From the NCBI GenBank assembly GCA_963556145.1, contig OY744469.1, positions 4,312,767 to 4,376,766 of the forward strand: a stretch of 64,000 nt of DNA, given 5' to 3'. Positions 21,989 through 32,601 of the stretch are shown one piece after another. The notes under the pieces are model-generated. The model had not been told where the DNA came from and searched no databases. It worked only from the letters and a program-made list of their open reading frames with translations. Source of the stretch: Hygrocybe punicea (lineage: Eukaryota > Basidiomycota > Agaricomycetes > Agaricales > Hygrophoraceae). Position 1 is the first letter of the stretch, and each line of letters opens with the position of its first letter. The position numbers and the translations under genes were made by a program.

Positions 21989-23451
21989 ATGTGTGGGTGG
22001 CAAAAGGCATGCATCAGCCAAAGGATTTAGAGGGGATTGTGCCCAAAGATCATCTGATGATCAGATGTCACTCCATGGTCTAGCTGTATAAGTGTACCTG
22101 CAGTAAGGTGGGTGAGGGTAGAGCTGGAATTTTCAATGGTAGGGAGATTGGTTCTGAAGTCAATATTGAAGTTATTGTAGACATAGGCAACAAGCAGGCT
22201 CTGGCCCATTTGATGGAGTGTTGAATGTGTCCCATTAGAAAGTGATTTGACAACATCCTTGATGGATTCAACAGAAAGAGAGACACCCATGCATGCCAGA
22301 GCTTGGGTGACCTTTTGCGGAGTGTTCCAGGAATGTAAGAATATACCAAAGACGCTCTGTAAAAGATTGCACTTTTGATTCAAGCTTTGCATCATAATAC
22401 TGATTATAACCATTGCTTTCTAGACAAGGAGGGTGATGAGTGCATGGGTTCCTGGATATTGGTCTCATGCACCACACATCGGATGGCTTCTCAGCATTCT
22501 GACTTTTTCCACCTACACCAGGGTTGAGGCATTCCAGTTGTTGCAGCATCGATAGGCTCACTTGAAGATTCTGGCACATCAAAGTCCTTTCAGAACTGGG
22601 CTTCATACTGATCATCTGTTGTCTCATCTGTGTTGGAAGGTGTGACAGATAATTCAGATCCAGTTTGTTGCTGTTAAGGCATGTCACGACTCTGGGTAAC
22701 CCGCGGGTCACAATGGGTTTACCCGTGGGAAAACTCGTGGGTATCTTACTCATGAGTATTATTTACCTGTTGTCTGAAATACTCACAGATCTGGGTGTCA
22801 CATATTATCTCTCAGGTACCTGTGTGAGTACTCGCGGGTCACACAGCCAAAACTCATTCTCTGTAGATAGTCAAATGTTTAATTTTTGTGTGTATGAAAT
22901 CGCGGGAACTTAGATCATGTGATCTTAAACAACGACGCGAAATGTGGACTCAACAATAACAGCAACACTCACAAGACAAAACGGTAAGCGTTCACGGACA
23001 CTTCACTTTACTAACATTTTATTACACAGAGAATCATGATGAGGACAGCCGGCAACAGCAGCGGCAACGGCAGCACCACCAACGCCCACACCAACGCCTG
23101 CCAACACCCATGCCAACACCATGCCCACACCAACACCACACTCACGATGGGAACTGGGGATGGTAGCAACACAAGGACACAGCGGGGAGTGGTGCGTCCA
23201 CCCCCGCTGCTAAGATAAGTTTTCGTTGTCATCTATTTTATTTATCTATACTTACCCCCCACAGTTCCATGATGCCCATGAGCGTGGATGCGGCAGCAGC
23301 CCACGGCAACCACAGCAGCTGTGGCAGCAACGACCGCTGCAGCGGCAGCAGCAATGACAGCAGCAGTGGGAACGGCAGCAACGCAGCAGCAACGGCAGCA
23401 GTGGGAATGGCAGCGGAACGGCAGCAGCGGGAACGGCAGCAGCGGGAATGG

Positions 23452-23609
23452 TGTAGTAGTTGTGCCTGGTCAGTCACGTGATCAGGTTCCCACGGTTTGA
23501 CCTAGTCAGTAGCCTTCCAGATGTAGTAGTCAGTCCATCCATCCTATCCAGTCGACCTTTCCCTCGAGTCCTGCGTGAGCCCCTGGAGTGGTACCTCGGT
23601 ACCACTCCA
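23452..23609 (+). repeat. 5' LTR
   Basis: 158 bp, TG...CA ends, ending with the short palindrome GGAGTGGTACCTCGGTACC plus ACTCCA. Nearly identical to 25307-25464 and related to 21822-21988. Confidence 0.88.
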
Positions 23610-23612
23610 ACG

Positions 23613-23626
23613 TGGTGATGAGAGTG
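23613..23626 (+). other. Primer binding site matching tRNA-Leu(AAG)
   Basis: TGGTGATGAGAGTG starts three bases after the 5' LTR. It is the reverse complement of CACTCTCATCA plus the added CCA, exactly the 3' end of the tRNA-Leu enco­ded at 58733-58854 in this window: 14 of 14 positions. Confidence 0.85.
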
Positions 23627-23719
23627 TTCTTCGACCCACGCATCTCTTTTTCTCATGGTTTTCTCACTTCTTACATTTTTTCTCGCGAGACAACTTTTTC
23701 CGGCCTCACCACCCCCCGA

Positions 23720-24790
23720 ATTTTCACTTTCCCTAGACCCAGCTATGTCCACACAACCCCCCGCAACTTCGTTCGACGTTCCGGAGCCCCGCGTTCCCCA
23801 TCAGGATTCCACATGGCCCGCTACTGCGAGTTTTGGACAACCCAACGAAAATCGCATCGCCGCCGCGCGGACCCCGTTTTTTTCATGCACCCCGGACCCA
23901 AAATGCACGCGTTCGACTCCCCGCACCCTTGGCTCATCTGCCAGAACCCCCCGTCGTGCCTCGTCGTCTCAAACGAACCGCCCCGCACCTTTTGGTCGCC
24001 CCATGGATCTGCCACGTCACCATTGTTAGACCCCCCGTTTCTCATCACCCCCACCCCTACACGGACCCATTCGACTCCCCGCACACTCGTTCCGCTAGCC
24101 AGAACCCCCCGTTCCCATTCGTCGCCCCAAACGAGCCCCGCCGCTCTATGGACACCCCAGCGAACTCCCACGTCAGCATTCCGCGACACCGTCTCCCATG
24201 GATGCCCACCCCAACCCACGCTCATCCAACCCCACGGACCCTCGTTCGACGTACTGGAGCTCCGCGCTCGCCTACGCCACCCCGAATTCACGGTCGCAGA
24301 CCTTTTTGGCCACACCACGGATCCATTGCGCCCCCCCGTTGGACCCCCGTTCTTTCGTGTACCCCAGCATCACACAGACCCATTCGACCTCCCGTGCCCT
24401 CGTTCCACCGGCCAGGACCCCCCGTCCCCCTCCATTGCGCCAAACGAGCCCCCGCCATCGATTCCAGACACCCGGGCCACGCGCCACGTCACCATCGCGC
24501 GGCCCCGTTCTGCCAACATACCCAGCCCCGGATCGACTCACGAAGCTCGCGGCCCACCCGTTCACCATCCCGGAGCACCCCACCTTAATCCAATACCACC
24601 GTGCCCACCGTTCCCAGACCCCCACCGTGTTCCGCCACGTCACCATCTCTCGGCCGGATTCTTGCACCATACCCGGCTCCTCGAGCCCTCGTTCAGCTCC
24701 CCGCAACCTCGTTCTCGACCCTGGCGACTTCCCCGACCTGTAGTGACCCAAACGAGTCACCGCCGCAACCACTTAGCACCCCAGCGCTAG
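23720..24790 (+). repeat. GC-rich minisatellite inside the LTR element
   Basis: Long diverged units (roughly 150-180 bp) recur; recurrent words are TTCGACTCCCCGCAC, CCAGAACCCCCCGT, CCAAACGAGCCCC and CACGTCACCAT. Because stops are rare at this composition, long Pro/Arg/His-rich ORFs appear in all three plus frames (for example 400 codons at 23588-24790); the presence of open frames in parallel argues against coding. Confidence 0.6.
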
Positions 24791-25306
24791 TCCCCTCGTA
24801 TCAAGAATCCCCGATGCCACCGCATGGCCCAATGCACCCGTATGCTTTCCCTTTCCCCCATTTACACCGTACCTTGTCCCGTCCTATCCCCTTTCCCCAC
24901 CCTCGACATTTATTGGATATTCGACCTATCTATGAACCATCACTGCTCGACAGCACCGTACCTATTTACTTTCGCACGAACCACCCAGTCTATTTTCAGA
25001 TCACAAGAACTCACACCCTGGGCTACAAGAACTTATGGTTTTGAACGTTTTTATCCTACCCTGCGATGTGAGTCCCAGAGGCATTCGAGGATGGAGGAGC
25101 AGAGCAGAGTTACAGTTTGGTCATCTACCACCCCCAACGATCTTGGAGGACGATACGGTCCCACCTCACGTATAAGGCCCGGGGCATCGTGAGGGACTGG
25201 GAGTCGTGACTGGAGAGTTTTTTTCTTGGTCAGTTTTGTTTTGCTTTTTGTTTTCTTTTAGTAGCGGTATGGTGACGAGGACGTCACCATGAGGAGGAGG
25301 GGCACT

Positions 25307-25464
25307 TGTAGTAGTTGTGCCTGGTCAGTCACGTGATCAGGTTCCCACGGTTTGACCTAGTCAGTAGCCTTCCAGATGTAGTAGTCAGTCCATCCATCCT
25401 ATCCAGTCGACCTTTCCCTCGAGTCCTGCGTGAGCCCCCGGAGTGGTACCTCGGTACCACTCCA
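25307..25464 (+). repeat. 3' LTR
   Basis: 158 bp, same ends as the 5' LTR. It is preceded by the polypurine-like GAGGAGGAGGGGCACT at 25291-25306. Confidence 0.88.
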
Positions 25465-26699
25465 ATGGCAACAGTGGGAATGGCAGCAGTGGGAACGGCA
25501 ACAGCGGGAATGGCAGCAGCAGGAACGGCAGCAACGCAGCAGCAACGGCAGCAGCGGGAACGGCAACAGCGGGAACGGCAGCAGCGGGAACAGCGGCAGC
25601 AGCAATAGCGGCAGCAACAACGGCATCAACAACGGCACCGGCAGAACACAGCAGCAACAGCGCCGGCAGCAACGCAACAGCAACAGCTGCGGCGGTGGCA
25701 TGGTGCCGCTGAAAGGTCCCCCATCCTCCCCACTCCTCCCAACTCCTCGCAACCCCAGGCCCACGTCAGTTGACGTGGCACTGTGGCTTGCAAGGAAATT
25801 TGAGGGTGGAGGAGGATGGTTCGCGGTCCAAAGCGCGTCGAGCCCCAGGTCACCTGCGAGTACCCGTGGATCCGAGTCCAGTGGATTGAAAAACCCACAC
25901 GGATCTGGGTATGTAAATTTTGATGAAAAAAACTCGCGAGTTCGGATCCGGATCACCCACGAGTGCACTCGTGACATGCCTTAGTTGCTGTGATACATCC
26001 TTGGATTCCGGTGACAGAAGAGTGTATATGGTGTACCAGAGGTTTGGGGCTGAGTCTTGCAGGTGTTATGCCATGTCCTCAACTCAAAAGTCATTAATTT
26101 GTTGCACCGAGGCATCGATGGCACCAAAATGCCAACCATTGCTTACACTTGAAAGGTCATGGAAGGACAGGAGAAGTGATTTAGTAGTGATACCAAGAGC
26201 CCATTGAATGATAGAGTAGTTTGTACCAGGATGTTTGGAGAAGGCAATCACAATATCGAGTGCTTGTGCAATGACATCAATGATAAGAGGGTGATTGAGC
26301 AGGTTGTCTTCAAGTATGGACATCAGGAAGTCAGTGATTGTGGATCTGGTGTCTGAGATAGCTTGGAATATTGATTGCAGCTGGTGTTGCTCAAGCATGG
26401 TGGAGACGAGCCTACCACCTTGCTATTTCTATTTCCAGAAAGCTAAGTGGTGGACTTGTCTAAATTAGATTTGATAAGGCTGTGGCTGATATTTACAAAT
26501 GTTTTCCTCAAGCCAGGTTTGCTTTCTAAAAACACAAGGAATGAGGGTAAATTAGAATTAAGTCTATGTATGAATTGGCACACCTTACAGCATATCTTTT
26601 CCACAAGACATGGGTCAGCCGAGATTGACAATTCCCACTCCAAGTAGGCCAGCCAATCTCAGCCGACCAATATCTTTCTCCAGGGCAGATGGCTTGGCC

Positions 26700-27410
26700 A
26701 AGGGGTCTATGTTCTGAGGGACATGGGTTGGCCGAAGCAGAGGGATATATTGGCCAACCAGTCGGGGTATTTTGGCTGGCCATGGAACATGGATTGGCTG
26801 ACCGCCCTGGGTATTTTGACTGTCCATGAAAGGTGGATTGGCCGACCAGGCTGGTTATTTCAGCTGGCCATGGAACATGGATTGGCCAACCACCCTGGGT
26901 ATTTCAGCTGGCCATGAAAGGTGGATTGGCCGACCAGGCTGGGTATTTTGGCTGGCCATGGAACATGAATTGGCTGATCTGGATGGGTATATTGGCTGGC
27001 CATGGTGCATGGGTTGGCTGAATCTCTGGATATATTAGCTGGTAATAGAACATTGGTTGACTGAAGTCAGTCAGCCAAGGTTAGGGATATCCCAGCTGTC
27101 CATGGAACATGAATTGACAACAGCTTGTGGTATACTGGGCTGGCCATAGGACATAGTCACATAGGTTGGCCAATCCTAGTTAGTATATTGGCTGATCAAA
27201 CCTGTGTTGCTTGCTCCTTTGAGTCTGTTGGCTGGTCATGGGAAATGGGTTGGCCAATGTTATGGATACATCAGCTGGCCATGGGGTTAGCCTACACTAG
27301 GAATACATTGGCTGGTCATGTGGCATGGGTTAGCTGATCCTATGAGGTCTTTGGCTGGCTGTGGGCCATGGATTGGTGGGCCTGAGATATATTGGCCAGC
27401 CATGATATGG
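26700..27410 (+). repeat. 44-bp minisatellite, left outer arm of the palindrome
   Basis: Units of about 44 bp built on GGTATTTTGGCTGGCCATGG, AACATGGATTGGC and TGACC follow each other, with two alternating variants (AACATGG and AAAGGTGG). NcoI-like CCATGG and TGGCCA words occur once per unit. The right arm (33400-33960) carries the same array inverted. Confidence 0.8.
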
Positions 27411-27423
27411 TCAGCCAACAATC

Positions 27424-27440
27424 TGACTTAGGGTTAGGGT
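27424..27440 (+). repeat. Two TTAGGG units at the inner edge of the left minisatellite
   Basis: ACTTAGGGTTAGGGTTGAGG holds TTAGGG twice; the mirror position on the right (33387-33401) reads AAACCCTAACCCTATG. TTAGGG is the usual filamentous-fungal telomere repeat. Only two units per side, so this is a telomere-like motif, not a telomere. Confidence 0.55.
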
Positions 27441-28289
27441 TGAGGCCAATCAAATTCAATACAATCATTCTAAGCCAATCACAGCTTAACAATACAGCAA
27501 GTACTGCTACTGTGAATTCACAAACACATCTGCAAGGACTAAAAGCAAGACCCCAAAGCCATTCAGTCTTGATCTCAAAGGAGGAGCTCTTCTCCTTCTT
27601 GATCAAGACTGAATGACAAAGAAAATACTACCAAAAATTTGCAAACACATAACCAAAAATATTTCGACATCAATACTCAAATAAACCAAACTAAGAACAT
27701 TACCTGGTCTCAATGTCTTCAAAATAATAATGAGACTTACCTGGTCAAATTTCAATCATGCCACCAGGCCCACTACAAGTAGTTTGCCCAGCAAGGAAAT
27801 CAAGGCGATTCACTTGCCTATTCATTCCTGAAGACCTGTAAAGTGACTAGCGCTCATTTCTGAGGACTGGTTACCGACAGTTGGCATGCAGAGATGCCAC
27901 AATATTCACTGAACAGAGAACCTCAACAATACACTGTCAGTAATGAGGTAATACAAATTAATCACTTGTCTGGATGCAAACATAACCAAGAACATACCAC
28001 AATAATAAAGTAGTCGGTGAAGTGATGAAAAGCCTGAGGAAATCACATACCAGTTAAGACAATGACACTCCGGAATCTCTGGTTGTTGCCCGGTATAACA
28101 ACCAAGGATCCTGTAGTGTCACCAAAGGTAGTAGTGCTAGTTGCAAGATACAATGAGTGTATTTGTTGATGACATGTCACATGTCACATCTCAATAATCA
28201 TGTGACTCATAAATGTACACAACAATAATTATAATTTATTATAATCATTCTGAGGGCAGGGAATCACCCTGCCCTCGTCTCATCACTGA

Positions 28290-28800
28290 ACCACCCCGAC
28301 AGTCGGGTTCATTACCACTGTTGCCATTGTCATGTCTGCTGCTGCTGGTGCTGCTGTTCGTGCTGCCAGTGCTGGTGCTGGTGCCATTGCCATTGCTGCT
28401 GCTGTTCCCACTGCCGTTACCATTGCTGCTGCCACTGCTGCTGCCATTCCCAGTCCTGGTCCTGCTGCTGCTGTCGTGCCCGGACCCGGTTATGCTGCTG
28501 CTGCCATTCCTGCTCCTGGTCCTGCTGCTGCTGCTGTTCCCGCTGCTGTTACTGTTGCTGCTGCTGTTCCCACTGCTGCTGTTGCCCGTCCCTGCTGCTG
28601 CCATTGCCATTGCTGCCGATGTTGCCATTACGGCTGCTGCTGCCATTGCCGTCGCTGCTGCTGCTGATGTTGCCATTGCCATTGCCGTTATGGCTGCTGC
28701 TGCCATTGCCATTGCCATTGCTGCTGCGGCTGCCATTGCTGCTGCCACTGCCATGGGTGCTGTTGCTGCTGTGCTGCCAGTCCTGTTGCTGCTGCCGGTG
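28290..28800 (-). repeat. CTG/GCC triplet tract, left inner arm
   Basis: Almost uninterrupted degenerate trinucleotides (GCTGCTGCC, ATTGCCATTGCTGCT). All six frames stay open because the repeat is triplet-based. Read on the minus strand it gives Ser/Asn/Gly or Gln-rich peptides following an intron-like segment (28804-28868, GTAAGTTGTC to TTTTCAG on the minus strand). Confidence 0.8.
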
Positions 28801-30904
28801 CAGTAACAACTGAAAAGCATAATTTGACCAGTACATAAAATAAGCAAAAAATACAGACAACTTACCGTTGTCACCCTTTTCTTCATCGCCGTCGTCCGGG
28901 TCTGCATCTTTGTCGCCTGGGTCTTTGTCGTCATCGACCACGTCCGCATCTGGGTCGTCCCTGTCTTTGTCGCCGCCGACCCAGCCTCCATCGTTCGCGC
29001 CATCCCTGTACTGTTGTGGTTCCCATCTCCATGGTTGTCCTCGTTGTCGTGGTTCCCGTGCCCATCTTCATCGTGGCCATTGCCATTGCCGTTCTTGTCA
29101 TTCTGGTCATCTTTCTCATCGTTCCGGTCCTCGTTGTCGTTGTTCCATCATTGTTGTTGTCGTTCTGGTCCTCGTTGTCGCTGTTCTGGGAACCATGGTT
29201 GTTGTCCTCTTGTGTCGTTGGCCTACTCCTGGCGTCGCTGTTGATGTGGCAATGTTTGCGGTCATCTGATGCGACGTTGCCCAAATACTATGTGGAATTA
29301 GTTAATAACAATAAGTCAAACAAACTTAGAATGAAACTTAGCCTGGTGCTCTTCCGCACCATTGTCTGTGTCTGTGATAGTGGTTGCAAAGAAAGAGTGA
29401 CGTGGCTTGAACTCGCACGAGAATTTCAACCAGCATTTGCCGATTTCCTAAACGGGGCCGAATTGCCATATTGGTACAGGTGGCTGGATTTTCTTATTGC
29501 TATTACATGCTGTATAACACCTCAATGGCCAGGGCAAGACCCTGAAGGGATGTAAGTATCCCATACCCACAAGTATGGTAAATTTGGTATTTTATTTCAG
29601 CCTACAGAGAGAGCTATTCACAATATATTTGAGCCCTCTGCCAAAATTGGACCCTTAAACACCCAACTTTGTGAGTATACATCTAGAAAATCTAAAATTA
29701 ATTCTAGCAGTACTAGGTGAAGTGTGCTTCATTGTTACAATATGTGCCTGGCAGTTAGTAGTCCAGGAAATGTGTTGTCGGACAAATGTGTGTGGAACTT
29801 CACATTAATAAATTATTGGCTGTTCAATCAAAGTCCCATTATTTGGATTCAAGTCACGCAACTCACAGCTTTACCATTTTTTGGCTACAGCACATTTCCT
29901 GGACTACTAACTGCCAGGCACTTATTGTAACAATGAAGCACACTTCACCTAGTACTGCTAGAATTATTATAATTTTAGATTTTCTAGATGTATACTCGCA
30001 AAGTTGGGTGTTTAAGGGTCCAATTTTGGCAGAGGGCTCAAATATATTGTGAATAGCTCTCTCTGTAGGCTGAAATAAAATACCAAATTTACCATACTTG
30101 TGGGTATGGGATACTTACATCCCTTCAGGGTCTTGCCCTGGCCATTAAGGTGTTATACAGCATGTAATAGCAATAAGAAAATCCAGCCACCTGTACCAAT
30201 ATGGCAATTCGGCCCCGTTTAGGAAATCGGCAAATGCCGGTTGAAATTCTCGGGCGAGTTCAAGCCACGTCACTCTTTCTTTGCAACCACTATCACAGAC
30301 ACAGACAATGGTGCAGAAGAGCACCAGGCTAAGTTTCATTTTAAGTTTGTTTGATTTATTTTTATTAACTAATTCCACGTACTTTTTTGGTCCTTTCTGG
30401 CAACGTCACGTCAGACAACCATGAACATTACCACATCAACATCAACAGCCAACAACACGAGGCCCATAAGAGGGCAACAACCATGGTTCCTGAAATGGCG
30501 ACAATGAGAACCGGAATGATGACAATGAGGACCAGAACGAAGAGAGGGGGGATGGCAACGATGAGAACGGAATGGGGACCAGAATGACAGACCGGAGCGA
30601 CAAGAACAGAGACCAGAATGATGAGAACGGGGATGGCAATGATGTACACAGGGACCAGAACAACAAGAATGAGGACGACGATGAGAGACGGGAACCACAA
30701 TGGTATGGGGATGGTGCGGACGATGGAGCCCGGGTCAGCAGAGACAAAGATGCAGACAACCCAGATGCGGATGTGGTCGACGATGACAAAGACCCAGGCG
30801 ATGAAGACCCAGATGCGGACAACGACAACGAAGAAAAGGATGACAATGCTAAGTCGTCTGTATTTTTTGCTTATTTTATGTACTAGTCAAATTATGCTTT
30901 TCAG

Positions 30905-31505
30905 TTGTTACTGCGTTGGCAGCAGCAACAGGACTGGCAGCACAGTGGCAACAGCACCCACGGCAGTGGCAGCAGCAATGGCAGCAACAGCAACAGCAGC
31001 CGAAGCAGCAGCAGGATGGGGACCATGAACGGGAGCAGCAGCATAACCGGGTCCGGGAACAGCAGCAGCAGCAGGACCAGGACCAGGAACGGCAGCAGCA
31101 GCAGGACCATGACCGTGAATGGCAGCAGCAATGTAACTGGGTCTGGGAATGACAGCAGCAGCAGGACCCAGACTGGGAATGGCAGCAGCAGTGGGACCAG
31201 GACCGGGAATGGCAACAGCAGCTGCACCGGCCACGGCAGCAGCAGCAGCAGTGGGAATGGCTGGAGCAGCAGCAGCTGCTGCAACAGCAACAGCAACATC
31301 AGCAGCAGCAGCAACAGCAATGGCAGCAGCAACAGCAGTGGGAATGGCAGCAGCAGCAGCAGCAACGGCAATGGCAACAGCAGCAGCAGCCATAACGGCA
31401 ACATCGGCAGCGACCACAATGGCAACGGCAGCAGCAGCAGCAGCAGCAGGAATGGCAGCAGCAGCAGCAGTGGGAATGGCAGCAGCAGCGACGGCAACAG
31501 TGGTC
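30905..31505 (+). repeat. CAG/GGC triplet tract, right inner arm
   Basis: The inverted counterpart of the left tract, longer by about 90 bp, with embedded GACCAGGACC-type words. It follows the same intron-like segment (ending TTTTCAG at 30904), but here the donor position reads CTAAGTCG instead of GGTAAGTTG, so the splice-like signal is damaged in this arm only. Confidence 0.8.
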
Positions 31506-32302
31506 ATGAACCCAACCGTCGGGGTGCATCAGCGACAAGACAAGGGCAGGGTGATTCCCTGCCCTCATCATATTGTTATTATTATTTATCTTTTGTACCT
31601 ATTATACATAGTGAGACGAGGGCAAGGTGATTCCCTGCCCTCGTCGTATCATTATTATTTTTATTTTGTACCTATTATATATAGTGAGATAAGGGCAGGA
31701 TTCCTGCCCTCAGAATATGATTATTATACTTGCGTGTCACATGATTGTTGAGACACGACATGTCACAAGTGTGATGTAATGTTTGGACAGCCCAACATGA
31801 CATGACACTTTGTGACATGTGATCAACAAATATGTTAAGTCACATGAACAAATAAGTACAAGCCCATCAAACACGGTTGAGATTTTCTCCTTACCTCACA
31901 ACCACCATTATCACTTTTGGTGACACTACAGGATCCTTGGTTATTGTACCGGGCAACAACCAGAGATTCTGGAGTGTCATGGTCTTAACTAGTAGGTGAT
32001 TTCCTCAGGCCTTGTTGCTCATGTCTGTTCACTTCACAGGACTACTTGATTATTGTGGTATGTTCTTCTTTTTCACCGTCAGGTATCTTCTTTGGTATGT
32101 TTGCATCCAGATGCGTGATTAATTTGTATTACTACTGACAGTGTCTTTTGTTGAAGTTATCTGTTCAACTTGAATGAACATTGTGGCATCTCTGCGTGCC
32201 AACTGTTGGTGTCCGGTCCTCAGAAATGAGTGCTTGTCACCATACAGGTCTTCAGGAATGAAAGGGCGGGTGAATCCCCCTGATTTCCTTGCCAGGCAAC
32301 CT

Positions 32303-32569
32303 ACACACGCGAGACTTCAATTTGGACTCAACACTAACATTACTCAAGAACCACGGTAAGTAATGGCTTGATTTCATCATTTACTGACATTATCTTACAT
32401 AGAACAGCCCCCCGTGGCCCACCTTGACCACATAACTCTGGCGCCCGTGGTCAACTCCACCCAACCACCTCCCTCGCGTTCCAACATGAGTCAGAGTGAA
32501 TCGATGGCAGCAGCGGCAGCAGCAATGGCAGTGGCACCACCACCACCACCACCACCAATGCCACCACCC

Positions 32570-32601
<32 letters not shown>

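Larger units (their letters stand above)
23452..25464 (+). mobile_element. Short LTR retroelement without recognisable proteins (TRIM/LARD-like), 2,013 bp
   Basis: Two 158-bp LTRs (23452-23609 and 25307-25464) start TGTAGTAGTTGTGCC and end GGTACCACTCCA; I see one difference between them, so insertion was recent. ATGG is duplicated on both sides (23448-23451 and 25465-25468; 5 bp, AATGG, if the LTR is taken to end one base earlier). A primer binding site follows the 5' LTR and a purine-rich tract precedes the 3' LTR. The 1.7-kb interior has no Gag, protease, reverse transcriptase or integrase; it is filled by a GC-rich minisatellite. It must rely on enzymes from another element. Confidence 0.88.
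22675..25983. mobile_element. hAT-like non-autonomous element B (3.3 kb with nested LTR element)
   Basis: The duplication GTTGCTGT is exact (22667-22674 and 25984-25991). The ends are matching inverted repeats TAAGGCATGTCACGA. Subterminal repeats are built on GGGTA, ACTCGCGGGT, ACTCACG and GGATCCGGATC words. The core parallels element A: an intron-like segment at 22984-23029 (GTAAGCG, branch-like TTTACTAAC, ACACAG), an AAC/GGC/AGC triplet tract, a hairpin AGCGGGGAGTGGTGCGTCC ending in CCCCGCT at 23180-23208, and near the 3' end the palindromic word CACGTCAGTTGACGTG (25760). A 2,013-bp LTR element has inserted into the triplet tract (23452-25464), so the unoccupied element would be about 1.3 kb. 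No transposase gene is present. Confidence 0.88.
22027..26398 (-). pseudogene. DUF6589-like gene, split by a transposon and frameshifted
   Basis: On the minus strand the upstream part is 26398 down to about 25992 (LNHPLIIDVIAQALDIVIAF, then GWHFGAIDASVQQINDF) and the downstream part is 22674 to 22027 (SIMMQSLNQKCNLLQSVFGI, NTPQKVTQALACMGVSLSVE, then LVAYVYNNFNIDF, TAGTLIQLDHGVT). The hAT-like element B sits exactly between them with its 8-bp duplication. The downstream words are, as I recall, those of DUF6589 proteins, which are abundant in mushroom genomes and often repeat-associated; function unknown. Several frame changes and stops (for example after NDF) show it was already decaying. The 3' end is cut by the truncated LTR element ending at 21988. 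Confidence 0.6.

Noticed and set aside
23588..24790. 400-codon Pro/Arg-rich ORF as a protein gene
   Set aside because: It starts inside an LTR, all three plus frames are open in parallel, and the sequence is a GC-rich minisatellite; this is what low stop-codon frequency gives.
27424..27440. Internal telomere or chromosome end
   Set aside because: Only two TTAGGG units; unique sequence continues on both sides.
28213..31751. Large Ser/Asn/Gly-, Leu- or Ala-rich ORFs (up to about 250 codons) as genes
   Set aside because: They come from triplet repeats in the palindrome arms; every frame on both strands stays open, and the products are pure low complexity.
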